NCBI GenBank assembly: GCA_002335605.1
Contig: BEDY01000007.1
Span: forward strand, 930,001 to 994,000
Reading direction: 5' to 3'
DNA length: 64,000 nt
Source: Prillingera fragicola
Lineage: Eukaryota > Basidiomycota > Tremellomycetes > Trichosporonales > Trichosporonaceae
Part shown: positions 31,879 to 42,639 of the stretch, piece by piece
How the letters are laid out: every line of letters starts with the position of its first letter
Position numbering within the stretch: position 1 is the stretch's first letter
Notes under the pieces: generated by a model
Seen by the model: the letters and a program-made list of their open reading frames with translations, nothing else
What the model was told of the DNA's origin: nothing
Database searches by the model: none
Made by a program: the position numbers and the translations under genes

Positions 31879-33651
31879 ATGGACGTGAAACCGTATCACG
31901 AGACGCACGTCGACGGCGCCGACCTCGACCGCAAGGATGCGGTCAGCGTCGAGGACCAGTCTATTGACAGGCATGCCGAGCGCAAGGTCGTCTGGAAGAT
32001 GGACCTGCACCTTGTTGTGAGTAGCCCCGTGTCGCTGTCTTGCGTTTCCGGCGCCCTACACGACCAGCTTGCTAAGCCCCACAGCCTATTCTCTGGCTCA
32101 TGTGGACCTTCTCCAATCTCGACCGTGAGTCCTCGTCCGTGGGTCCCAGTTTCCTGTCCGTGCTGCCAAGCAGCTGGGTGGGCATGTGTCTCGGAACAGA
32201 TGGTGGGCGGTTGGGGGCTTGGCTTCATCATCAGAGAACTGGTGGCTGTGGCTGTTTCAGTCTTCAGCCTCCCCCATGGGTTCTCCACTGCGCAAGTGCT
32301 GCATGCCTGCACAAGCCCCAGCTACACATGCGCATATGCCCACGTCAGCTACACATGCGTACATGCATGCCCAAGCTACCCCACGCACGTATGCCGTTAC
32401 CCGTGCTGACCAAGACCAGGCTCCAACATTGGCAACGCCTTTGCCGGCGGTATGAAGCAGGACCTCCACATGTCTTCGACAGACTACTCGATTGCGCTCC
32501 TCGTCTTCTTCATCGGTTATGTCCTGTTTGAGATCCCCTTCAACCAGCTGCTGGTGCACATCCGCCCCTCCATCTTCCTCCCGGCCATCATGTTCATCTG
32601 GGGCGCGATCGCCATCGCCCTCGCTGGCTGCAAGACCACGGGAGCTCTCGCTGGCGTGCGTGTTGTTCTCGGTCTCGCCGAGTCGGGTTTCGCCCCCGGT
32701 GTGCTCTACTTGCTGTCGACGTGGTACAAAAAGTCTGAGCTTGCGCGCCGCTACACTTTGTTCTGGCTCGGCACCCCCGTGTCCGGCATGGTTGGCGGTA
32801 TCCTCGCTGGGGCGATCATTGAGCGCATGAACGGCACCGCAGGCATGCACGGCTGGCAGTGGCTTTTCATCATTGAGGGAATCGCGACCTGCGTCGTGGC
32901 TTCGGTTGCCTTTTTCTTGCTGCCAGACTATCCCAACAACACGCGCTGGCTGAGCGACGACGAGAAGAACCTCGTGCTTCGCCGCCTCGCTGAGCAAAAC
33001 CTCAATGTCATCGCCGACGAGGACGAGCCCGGACACATGGAGAGCCTCAAGCTCGCCTTTACCGACTGGCGCACCTACGTTTTCCTGCTCATGTACACTC
33101 TCGCGACCGGTGCCATGACCATTACCTACTTTATCCCCACCCTCGTCGGATCGGGCCTCGGTTACAAGGGCTCGGACATTCAATACATGACAGCTCCGAT
33201 CTACGCCGTCGGTATCGTGTGCGTCTTCTGCGTCTGCTTTGCCTCGGACCACTTCAACGAGCGCGCCTTCTTCATCGTCGGCGCAGCACTCATGGGCGCC
33301 ACCTCCTTTGCCGTGATCATGGGCGTCCAGCACCATATCGTGCAGTACGTCTTCCTCTGCTTTGGCATGGCGAGCATCTTCTGCTGCGTCCCCACCTTGC
33401 TCGTATGGGCGTCCAACGAGGTATCCTGGCCCCGCGAGAAACGCGCCATCGTCCAGGCAGGCATGAACGTGTGCGGCAACATTGGCTCAATCTACGGCGC
33501 CTTCCTCTGGCCATCAAAGGATGGACCCAGGTACTTTACCGGCTTTGGCACCACCATGGCTTACATGATCATCCTGGCCGGTGTGGCCTTTACCGCCAGG
33601 ATTCTGTTCAGGCGGTACCCCTACCCCGTCCAGGGTGCTGGGCACGCATAG
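31879..33651 (+). CDS. MFS transporter, allantoate permease (Dal5/Tna1-like) family
   Basis: Three exons, 31879-32016, 32085-32124 and 32420-33651, 469 residues. The splice joins give LWLMWTFSNLDRSNIGNAF, the anion:cation symporter (ACS) family hallmark in the first membrane segment. Twelve membrane segments follow, with the motif GLAESGFAPGVLYLLSTWY typical of Dal5, Tna1 and vitamin or nicotinate permeases. The cytoplasmic loop after segment 6 includes LPDYPNNTRWLSDDEK, also a family marker. Substrates in this family are organic anions such as allantoate, nicotinate, pantothenate or biotin; which one is unclear. The second intron (32125-32419, 295 nt) is long for this genome and holds the repeat AGCTACACATGCG twice (32320 and 32347). 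Confidence 0.9.
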
Positions 33652-34401
33652 GCGCGTGAGTTCGGCGCGCGTTGGTTGCGGTGCGGACGGCAGTGGAATG
33701 TATGTCAGAAGTGTAAGGGTAGTTTTAGTTTTGCAATGAAATCAGCTTGTGGCTTCCCGCGTCGCGTGGTGTTTACCTGCATGTTACACGTTGGTTAGCC
33801 TCCGTCCGTTATGACAGGTGTCAGCTTGACCAAACACTGACGTCGAATGCCACGAACCAACACTGACGTCAAATGCCACGAACCAGGCTGGGGCAAGCAT
33901 GGGTCAAGGTAACAGCGGAATATGCACCACCAGTATGGCGAATGGGTCGATCTCAGAGGTGGGTGAGGCTGATGAGTGGGTAACAGTCGCTGTTGGTTTT
34001 CACAGACCACCAGTGTACAGTGTGGGGTAAGGGGAGGCTGGGAATCTTGAGAGATGCTGATCAGATATCGGGTTGTAGTGGTTAGGTAATCATGGCCGCT
34101 GCATGTTGTACCTTCGCGTTCTACATCACTGACAAAATCTATGGGTCAGACCTATTAGATTTCATTCGAAATATTACCCCTCGTTGTTGCAGTAATAGTG
34201 TCAACCTTCACCAACTTTTGCCATTGGTGGTCTACAAGACATTGTACCTGAAAGCAACAATTTGAACGGTAACATGCGCTGGACTCGTTGTGTGGTGCTT
34301 GCAATCAAGAGGAAGAACACGGATAGGTCACAACCAAGAATTAAAATTATTGAATTAATTGGAACACTCGTAGTGATGTATTGGGACTGGTCCAATATCA
34401 A
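33652..34401. other. Intergenic, nothing but a short tandem repeat
   Basis: No gene recognised. Contains the 26-bp tandem repeat at 33835-33886. The right end is AT-rich before the tRNA. Confidence 0.5.
33835..33886. repeat. Tandem repeat, two units of 26 bp
   Basis: CACTGACGTC plus ATGCCACGAACCA in two copies differing by a base or two. Each unit contains TGACGTC, a CRE-like palindrome. Confidence 0.85.
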
Positions 34402-34504
34402 TCTTCGCTAGTATATCGGTTAGTATAATCGCCTCTCAATGTGAGAGTGCCCCAGATCACTGGGAAGCGCGCGATAGAGCAGGGTTCGACTCCCTGGCGG
34501 AGAA
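34402..34504 (+). tRNA. tRNA-Glu(CTC): tRNA-Glu (CTC) with a 31-nt intron
   Basis: Acceptor stem TCTTCGC (34402-34408) pairs fully with GCGGAGA (34497-34503), discriminator A. The anticodon stem ATCGC/GCGAT (34428-34432 / 34471-34475) encloses loop CT-CTC-A and an intron at 34439-34469 that can fold as CCCAG/CTGGG. The T arm CAGGG-TTCGACT-CCCTG is perfect. The D arm TAGTATATCGGTTAGTATA is weak-stemmed but usual for this type. Confidence 0.88.
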
Positions 34505-34923
34505 TGATTTTTTTGATTTCTTTTCTGTTTTGCCATTGCTACTGACACCGTGCAGAGGTGTATAATCATCTCCGTAACTCTGCACACGAGTTGCATTCTT
34601 GCATTGTCTCTTGCCCGCTCAGACAATCGGAGCATGTTCGGAGAGTGCGGTCAAGCATCGCCATGAGCTGCTGGGTCCGCCTGGGTAGCCGACCCAGTCG
34701 AGCACAGCAGCGGTGAGCGACACCGCGACGAAACTCCAGGCACCACTGTTTGCCAACGTGCGTTGTACTTGGCATGATGGCTCTGAAGGCACGTTGTCGA
34801 GTCTGTAGCCCTCTTCACCTCCCAGCGGGACAAGGTATGCATCGTTGCCTTCTCCTTCCCATCTCATTCCATCTCTTCACCACAGACTACTGCCACACAC
34901 CACTCACCACTCACGACGCCACA
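34505..34923. other. Intergenic, promoter of the membrane-protein gene
   Basis: No gene recognised. The final 100 bases are CA/CT-rich, as expected of a 5' leader. Confidence 0.5.
34508..34514 (+). terminator. Pol III terminator of tRNA-Glu
   Basis: Run of seven T three bases after the tRNA 3' end. Confidence 0.85.
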
Positions 34924-36228
34924 ATGAGGCCTCTCCTGCTACCGTTCGGGGTCCTCATCGCTTTAGCACTCACAGCAACGCACACGGCCTCCTCACCGCT
35001 CCCCGACCCAACCCCAGCCACTCCAGTGCCCAACCCTCTCATCCCCCTTGCACCCACTCCTCTGGGCCTGGCCAAACGCGCACCCCCAGTAACAACAGTG
35101 ACACTTTCAACCTACACGCCCAAGACCGTCATCTACACCGCCTCCACCACCGTCACAAGGACGCACACAAGGTCCGATGACGAGATATGGATACACCGGG
35201 AACGAATGGAGAGGATCCAGATTGGCAGAGCAGTGCAGGGTGGCGTCATGGGCTTCTTTGGCATTGTGGCGTTGTGGGCTTGGCTGTTTGTTGTGAGTTT
35301 CCCGCGAGCGCGTGCGCGGTGCTGACTCGACTAGCTTGTTATCGCAGTGCGAATGGTAAGATTCCGTGCAGTGAGAGGCGCTGACTTGCAGATCACGAAC
35401 AAGTATCTCTGGAAAGACCTGTTCAGCCGGTACGCCTGGTCGGCAGCCTACTTTAGTGCGCGATACGGCCTGCCCCCAGCTCCGCCTTTTACGCCCGGCT
35501 CGGCCCCCGTCACCACGACAGGCGTTGAAAAGGACAAAAACGACAGGAAATCCATCAAATTTGTCTCGACTTTCTATCCCGGGCTCTTTGAGGGCCCACC
35601 GCCATACACCCCTCGGCCAACCGGTACTCCCCCGAGCTACGACGTTGAAACCTCTGCGACCAACCTTGTGCCGGACTACGACGTTGCGCCGTCGGCGCCG
35701 CGCCGGAGCTCAAGCAGCGCCCGGGCCATTGCAGGCGCAGCCGTCGCGGTCGCTGCCAGTGCACTGGCACCAAGGGCCACCGCATCGCCCATTCCCGCGC
35801 AATACGAGAACACGGCCACAATGCCCTGGACGTTCTACATCACCGCGCCAGGGTATGCGTCCAACTTTGCCCCGACGAGCACGGATTTCCAAACCTACAC
35901 GCACGGGCATATGACCACTGTCACCTCGCTTTGGAGTGGGCGCGCGTCGGCGCTTGCCATGCAGGCCCAACGGCAGAGCGAGCTCAACACTCTCACGGCT
36001 TGTGCCACCGTGTTCGTCTATGTGCCTGTGATTTTGAGTTTTGTGTGGTGTTGCTTGCGCTGTCGCGCCAAGCGGAGGAGGGCCCTCAGGGAGCCGAGGG
36101 AGGTTGTAGTGGCAGGGCAAGTCGATCAGAGGGTCGAGGAGAGGGAGGTCAGGCCCGAGCGCGAGCACGAGTACCGGCCGAGTGAATATGTGGATCACGT
36201 CAAGCCACCTCTATACAGTAGGGACTGA
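34924..36228 (+). CDS. Hypothetical membrane protein with signal peptide
   Basis: Three exons, 34924-35292, a 21-nt exon 35335-35355, and 35392-36228; 408 residues. The small exon (encoding LVIAVRM) completes a membrane segment, GVMGFFGIVALWAWLF-VLVIAV; using the later AG instead would create a stop. Order of parts: signal peptide (MRPLLLPFGVLIALAL), Pro/Thr-rich region with a KR site (LAKRAPPV), Thr-rich stretch, first membrane segment, a cytosolic or lumenal YLWKDLFSRYAWSAAYFSARYG block, Pro/Tyr-rich region (PPPYTPRPTGTPPSYD), a hydrophobic Ala-rich helix, and a last membrane segment (FVYVPVILSFVWCCL) before a basic/acidic tail. The PPxY-like motifs could bind WW domains of Rsp5-type ligases. 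No family recognised. Confidence 0.7.
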
Positions 36229-36907
36229 AAGTGTGAAGCAGACATCGAGCGGCGGCCGTGCCAGCCGTAGTGAGCGTGCAGTGAGATGAAATGAATTGTG
36301 TTAGGCTGCTGTTTCTCTGGCAGCAAGCAATACGTTGCAACTTGACAATGCAAGTGCTGCAGAAGATGAACACTGCTCGCCGCAATCACCGCCAGTAAAA
36401 CCACGCGGCACCCACTTTCCCTGGTCAATAGATTACGTAAAATCGTCCTTGTGGCGGATCCTGCAGAAACCAACTCGATGCTCTTGTCCATCGCTCCGCC
36501 GTTTGGGTCAGAGTCTGTCCATGAGATGTCTTTATGCATTGCTTGGCAAAACTTGGACTGATTTGAGCTATTCCAAGCTATCTGGGTTGAGGGCGCGAGT
36601 TGCGTAGCAGTGCCAATGCGGCAAGGACGAAGGGTGCGGTGGCTGTAGCAGAAAGGCGAAAAGACAGGCAAAGAGACTGGTTTGTCACCAGAGTTCACCA
36701 GGTCAGTCCAGCTCGTTGGTGCAACTGCAGCAAGAAGTATTGTTTGATAAAGTCCATATTACTCCTCACTCCACCCCCAATAAGTGCTGTTACAGCGTAT
36801 GAAAGTCCATCTTCTTCTCGATGTAAAGGTCCATGTGTGGCTAGATCGCGCGGGGCAGGGGCCAGGCGTCGACCAGCTGTGTGAGGCTAGAAAGCCAGGC
36901 CAACCAC
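36229..36907. other. Intergenic between convergent genes, nothing recognised
   Basis: Lies between the ends of the plus-strand membrane-protein gene and the minus-strand Gly/His-rich gene D. No coding signal. Confidence 0.5.
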
Positions 36908-37513
36908 TTAGTTGCGGTTCTTGCGGCCGCCGTTGCCGCAGGTGGTGCAGCCGCCGTTGCCACCGTGGCCGCCGTTGCCGCCGTGACCGCCGTTGCCGCC
37001 GTGGCCGCCGTGGCCGCCGTGACCGTGGCCGTTACCGTGGCCGTGACCGTTGCCGTGACCGTGACCGTGGCCGTGGCCGTGGTCGGGCTTGGGGGGAGGG
37101 GGGGGAGGCGAGGGCTTGTGGCTGCCGCAGTGGAGGAGGAGGCACTTGATAATGAGTGCGGTGATCAGAAAGCGAGGCTCGTTCTGGACGTCGGAGCGCT
37201 TGGCGGCGGGGGCGGCGAGGCCGGCGTTCTCGATCTGGGCGACGGCCTTGTTCTCCTCAGCCTCCGAAAGGGGCTTGGCAATGTCGCCAGCGAGGGCACC
37301 CGAGAGGGTAGCGACGGTCTCGCCGTCGACGACAATGTTGTTGCCCTGGAGGTCGAACGACTTGCCGGCCTCAGCGAGGGGGGTGGCGAAGGCAACAAGG
37401 GCGGCCTCGTCCGAGAAGGTGGGGAGGTCGGCGCGCTCGTTGTGCATGGGAGCGGCGGTGGCCTGGGCGGCGAGGGTCACGAGGACCGCGGCGAAGATGG
37501 AGGTGAACTTCAT
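36908..37513 (-). CDS. Secreted Gly/His/Asn-rich protein, member D
   Basis: Single-exon ORF of 201 residues. A signal peptide (MKFTSIFAAVLVTLAAQ) ends ATAAP. Unlike the other members it carries an extra N-terminal region of about 100 residues, with a possible small folded part SFDLQGNNIVVDGETVATL and a Kex2-type KR site in AAPAAKRSDVQ. The family patch appears as PRFLITALIIKCLLLHCGSHKP, then a Pro run and KPDHGHGHGHGHGNGHG, GGHGG and GGNGG repeats, and CTTC near a basic end. The order (patch, Pro run, His/Gly repeat, CxxC) fits members A-C. Promoter shared with member C. Function unknown; metal binding outside the cell is inference. Confidence 0.75.
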   Translation of the reverse strand: MKFTSIFAAVLVTLAAQATAAPMHNERADLPTFSDEAALVAFATPLAEAGKSFDLQGNNIVVDGETVATLSGALAGDIAKPLSEAEENKAVAQIENAGLAAPAAKRSDVQNEPRFLITALIIKCLLLHCGSHKPSPPPPPPKPDHGHGHGHGHGNGHGHGNGHGHGGHGGHGGNGGHGGNGGHGGNGGCTTCGNGGRKNRN

Positions 37514-40500
37514 TGCGTGGATTGGTGGTGGGCTTCTGTTGGAGAGAGCGGAGGAGTAGTTTGTTGTAGGATGAAGAACAGAAGAGACTCGGATGAGGGG
37601 GTTTATATATCTTTCAGAGGGCTCATGGACGACCATGTCGCAGCTTGGACAATTGGCCTCCCCCACCTCGTCTTACAGTGAGGCGGCTGGTCATGTCGCC
37701 CACTGTCAGGACTGGCGGCGAGCGCCTCGCCAAGCCTATCCCGAGTTTCGTAATGTCCGCTTCAGGAGCAGCGGATGGCACGGGGAGCGGGCATGTGTGA
37801 GCTGCTAGCCACTCGGTCGGTTCTTGGATGTGTATGGTGTCTTGTGTGTGCCACTCTGGCTTGCTCTCGTCGACTACAACATTACACCCAACTTTTGGTA
37901 CACATGAGATTTGTGGTCTCCGGTCCCTGACTTGATATTACAGGTCCGATACCGGGAGATTGCCCTCGCCCGGTCAGTAAGTCGGGCTGCGTTCCTTAGG
38001 CACAACAGTAGTCTAAGCAGGACGTCTATTGCAGATCAAGGTGGTGTTGCTGAACAAGGTTCCCCTGCCAGCATCCGCCGTACTATCCGCAGTTTCGAAA
38101 GCTAAGGGCTAATTTTTCTCCCCGTACTCCCGAGACGAGGTTCGAGAAGATGCCAAGCAAACCAAGCCCTGCATGCTTCTACCCTGCCTCACGCGACCGC
38201 TCATCCATGCATGCTAGCGTGTTGTTGCACTGGACATTGCGAGTTGGTTAATGAAGGGTTCGGAGCAATCACCACTATGGCTGGTCAAGGCACCACTGCT
38301 ACCGACTTCTCCCACCCTGGAGTTGGCTCTCTTGGCGTTGTAGTTTCATCGTCGGCCAACGGGTCGTGAAACTCTACTGCGCAGCTCAATGCAATACGCG
38401 TCTTGCAGCGCGGTATACCGTGGTTGCCGGCATGCGGGCCGCATGTCCAGCCCTCACCCGGCCATTGCACCACACTGCACCAACAAACGGATCACTGACA
38501 ACGTCACCCATCCGGTCTGCATGCCGTACACCATCCACCCAGAACGGGCAGCTACGTACGGCGATCCCAGGATCCGCAGGAATCCGCAGAATGCGCAGTC
38601 TGGTCTCAAACTCATCCGCAAGCATTGACGCCAGCCAAGCATGCGAGCTTCACAACCCCCGGCACGACGTTGTTGAGAGAGCCCCCCCCCGCGCTCCACA
38701 CACACTCGTACTGAGGGATGCAATAGTTCAGGATCCCGTCTCCAGCCCGCCACATGCTAAACGAGTCGTGGCAAGTCTGAACAGTTCAGAATCTAGGATT
38801 CAAGGATCTCACCGACGACAACACCCGACGGGGACCACGAGGGTTTAGAGTTGCACCTACACTGACCGACTAGGCAGATCTTGCCGTTTAGGCCAAGCCA
38901 TATCCTAGGCGTTTGAAGCTGCGGATCGATCTTTGGACAACGTCAGCGGGACGTCGCTGACGCTGCGGATGGGGCTGGGAGCCAGCGACCGTGAGGAACG
39001 TTGTCGCTTCGTGTGTGTGTGATCGCCGGCAGTGGTTTAGCTGCGGATGGTGGCGCGCTGCAAAGGGAATTCTTGATCGCTGATCGCGGGGCTCGAAGGG
39101 GCTGGGTCTCCCGAGTACATTGCGTGCTGGCTTGGCAGTGGAGCTCGCCACTTGCATAGCCGTCGCTTTCGACACCGAAAGTGGTGTTGGCGGCTGTAGA
39201 ACCGTCGTAAGCCATCGTCGTGCAGACGTCACGGGTGACCATCCTTGCTGTCATAGCTGGTCCAGCGCGCTATCGCCGCAAGCGCACTGAAACGGGGTTC
39301 ATGCACTTCTAGATCGACATGATCCACCAAACCGGTTCAGCACGTTGTCGCTGCTGATCGGCGAAGGACCACCACCTGCCACACCAAACCCAATCCCAAT
39401 GCCGCACGTGGTGGCATGCCACCATGCCCAAGAATAACCACCCACTTGCTCTCAAACTGATGCCTGAAGCTGGCCGGGGCAAGCTCAAGCCTCGGGAGGA
39501 GCATCAGGATACCGCCTGGCGCGTACGCAAGTATCATGGAAGCCGGAACGGTGTGCGAATAGGCCATGGAGGCGCATTGTTTCGACTTTGGATGCACCCC
39601 GTGTCCTATGCAGATGGCAATGCCCAATGCACGTTCCCCGAGCATCCTCTGCGAGCGGCTGGGGAATGGCTGATCGATCTCGCTTCAAGTGGTCCTCCCG
39701 GCCTCTTGGCGCTGCCGTGAAGCGGGTCCTCTCTTTGCCGGGACATTTTCGCTCCCTCACCGACCAGGTCTTGGCTGAGCCATTCCTGCCACCAGCCTGC
39801 AGCGTGCCAGCCTGGCCTGCAATGTCTGGTGTTCCAGAGTGCGCCACGGAGAAGAGCTTGTGTTCCAGATGACGCCTCAGGACATTCGAATGCGCCACAC
39901 CGGACAAACTGTCGCGAACATACAGACAGGGTTCCGGGACCACTGTTTATCCGCAGTGCTAGGAGACCTAACGGGTGCTGGAGGGGGCAGGGCCTGCGGA
40001 TGAGGCGGAAACGGCTGCGCAGCGGAGATGTTAGTCTGCGGATGGCGTGGTGTTTGGATGGCAGGAAGGAAGTTTTGGTGAAACGTGGTCCGCAGTCGGT
40101 GTTAGGGTGAGGCTCGATTGGTGGCCCTGGGCAGGTGAGAGGCTGGTGGTGGGGTCGCGTATGCCAATGATGCTCGTGGTGGAGGTGTGCGCGGGACGGG
40201 TCTGCATCTATGTGGTGCTGCATGCACGGCTTGGGCAAAGCCTGTCCTAGGAGCATGGTAATATGGCGGATGGGTGACAGGCGGGTGAACAGCTGTTGAT
40301 TGCATGAGCCAAGGGGTGTGGCACTGCTCACCTCTGCGCGGAGCTCGTCCAAGTCGCTTGCGAACGGCATGTGAAAGACTTAAGTGAACTGTAGACGCGT
40401 ACGTCGCACCTCTCCTCAGCTACACAACGCTTGTTGCTGATCGTGAAGCTGACTACACATGTACTCACGGTGACAGTGAGGATCGGCTGATCAACGGATC

Positions 40501-41298
40501 GACAGTACGCGAGGTCAACACGCCCGATCATGTCGAATTCGTCCTGCACGGTGGCGCTGTGGGATCACTCAGGAAGTGGAATCAGAGGCTCAATCCAGTG
40601 GCGAGGACAGTGCACACTACCCACCACTACCAGACCTCATTATCTGACCCTTCGACGAACACCGCAAGTGGGAGGATGGGGGTTCGAAAGCGCGCCAACA
40701 AGGATGACCATTGTGGCATCTTCATGTTTGGCGAGCTTGATGAGTCGCGCATAGGCAGGCGACCTTGGAAGAACCCAGGTGTTTTCGGGCCTTGCTTTCA
40801 GACCTCGACATGAGTCGTCTCCAGCTTAGGCCTAAGGCGATAACGAGGCACTGATAAGCTAGTGCTTTCTGGCAACCACCTCAGAGCTTTTTGTCCTGGA
40901 ATTGTGGCTTGCTTCGTCCTGCTCACGCGCCGTTGAGCATTCCATGCTCACGGATGCTGATAAATCTGCGTAAGAGATTACAGCATCCGCGAAAGGCTAG
41001 AATTCCGGTGGGCTGCAAGAGTGAGGCACCCGGCTTGGCCATGTTGTTGAGACACAGTGGTGGTTTGACGAGCGCAGCGGGAGTAATGCTGAGTCTTGTG
41101 ACTAGCTCGGAGGTTCCCCTGCTCTTGGTGTGAGAATGCTTGCTCTTCGTTTGAATGAGGTGCCGAGATGCTAAGTTCAACACCTGTCGATACTAGGTTC
41201 GCGACCGGTACTGTCGTTGACTAACGTCAGAGGGTACAACAGGCCTGGTGTGGACTCGCTTCCTCCAGCGACCAGTATGCGCATGAATGGGACGGGAA
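37514..41298. other. Gene-poor island, right part
   Basis: 3.8 kb with no recognised gene. A 254-codon minus-strand ORF (39606-40370) lacks protein-like composition. Nine octamer copies between 38085 and 40043. Confidence 0.5.
37601..37621 (-). promoter_or_regulatory. Core promoter of member D (TATA plus CCCTCTGAAAG)
   Basis: Minus-strand CCCTCTGAAAG then ATATATAAAC about 90 bases before the ATG, matching 25868-25888 of member C almost base for base. Confidence 0.65.
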
Positions 41299-42639
41299 TC
41301 ACTGATGCGATGAGTGGGAGTGGAGACGGACTGGTCTCGGAGCGTGGTCGAGATCAACGACGGGTAGTGGGTTGACACCAACAGGTGGTGTCGAGGGTGG
41401 TTCGTGTGCCACTTTGGCGTCCTTGTGGTCAACGAGTGGCACAGCGTTTGATGGTGTCTCGAAAGGCTCCTGGTCCTCACTGGGTCGCTGCGCAAGTGGT
41501 GCAGCAGCGACAACAACGAGAACAGCGCCCAAGAGGCAGGCAGCGATGAACGACCGCATTATACAGTGAGATGAGTGGGAAACGGCGGGTTCGTCATGTG
41601 CTGCGCAAGTCTCCTGCATATATCACTGACGGCCCAAGACTCTCTTCTCAGCACCAGAATCTAAAGTTAGCCCCGAAGACAGCATGCGAAACGACTCATT
41701 CCGCACGACGACAAGGGGCCAGGTTCATGTTATTTTCAGCTCGCGGTCACCTGGCACGCAAACATTGGGCGACTGTGGCGGAGGTTTCGTGCGCAGCACC
41801 CAGCGGCCGCGTGCCGTTTCAGTTCCCCAGCGCTTCTTGCCACTTTCGTGGCCAACTGGGTCCGATGTGTAGCGTGACACGAGTGCATGCATCTCTACGT
41901 GGGAGAAGGTATCGCACTATCGGCAGAGAGAGGCACATGCTTGTGCCCAACGACACCACACAGCGTCGCCGCTGATGACTAGAGTTTGCTACCGGTCTGC
42001 CTGCGGATTGATTGACTGTGATTCGAGTTTGCTACCGACCTACGGATTGATTCACCAATGCTTGTTCTGCTACTGCAACTGCTTGCCCACTCTCTGGGTG
42101 AGGACATCCGCAGTAGCGGGGAAGAAGCGAATGCTGCTCGAACAACTGGCTGCCCCTTCCCACACCACTGAACGCTGACCTCACTTGCAAGCTACGTCAG
42201 TAGTCGCATCCACGAGGCAACCCAGCCACTGGGCTAAGCTCTCCCGCCTCCCGGCTGCCGTTAATGTCCATCATCCTGTATCTCCTCACCAAGTCGTCTC
42301 CGCCATGCATCTCGTCATTTTACCAGCCTGGCCTGCTTGGGCCGGCCACGGTACAGGCACCCCCGGCATTCCCTGATCACGGCGTCCAAAGCTTCGATGA
42401 AATCGACGCAAGAGATGGCTGGTCGACGATGTTTCTGTGTGAGACGAGTCCCGTGACCATGCACGAGTCCATGTTGGAGGTTTGTGGGAGTCTGGCATGT
42501 CGAGATGGTCGACGCGTAGTCTTCCCCGTTCATCTCTCATCCGCAGCTAAGCTACAGCGCAGCTATGCACTGATTACAATCCACTGCGGCGCGCTACGAC
42601 GGCGCGACTCGCTCTCGGCACATAGCTTGCCATCCGCAG
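38085..42639. repeat. Dispersed octamer ATCCGCAG/CTGCGGAT, cluster 2 (13 copies)
   Basis: Exact copies begin at 38085, 38572, 38582, 38919, 38963, 39041, 39949, 39994, 40036, 42001, 42106, 42539 and 42632, both strands. None lies in a recognised gene. From 42640 to the end of the window there are none. Confidence 0.85.
41299..41559 (-). CDS. Small secreted peptide, hypothetical
   Basis: ORF of 86 residues with a clear signal peptide (MRSFIAACLLGAVLVVVAAAP) ending AAAP, then a Pro/Asp/His-rich mature part (APLAQRPSEDQEPFETP ... HSHSSHQ). No Cys in the mature part, no known domain. It lies inside the second octamer island and has a signal-peptide end like the Gly/His-rich family, but lacks their hydrophobic patch and repeats. 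Could be a wall peptide or pheromone-like precursor; no CaaX end is present. Coding status rests on the signal peptide only. Confidence 0.45.
   Translation of the reverse strand: MRSFIAACLLGAVLVVVAAAPLAQRPSEDQEPFETPSNAVPLVDHKDAKVAHEPPSTPPVGVNPLPVVDLDHAPRPVRLHSHSSHQ

Noticed and set aside
39606..40370. 254-codon minus-strand ORF
   Set aside because: Irregular composition with no domain; three octamer copies lie within it, fitting non-coding sequence read by chance.
18250..42639. CRISPR array or integron-like attachment sites as explanation of the octamer repeats
   Set aside because: Only 8 bases are conserved, orientation is mixed, spacing is irregular over 24 kb, and the genome is eukaryotic.
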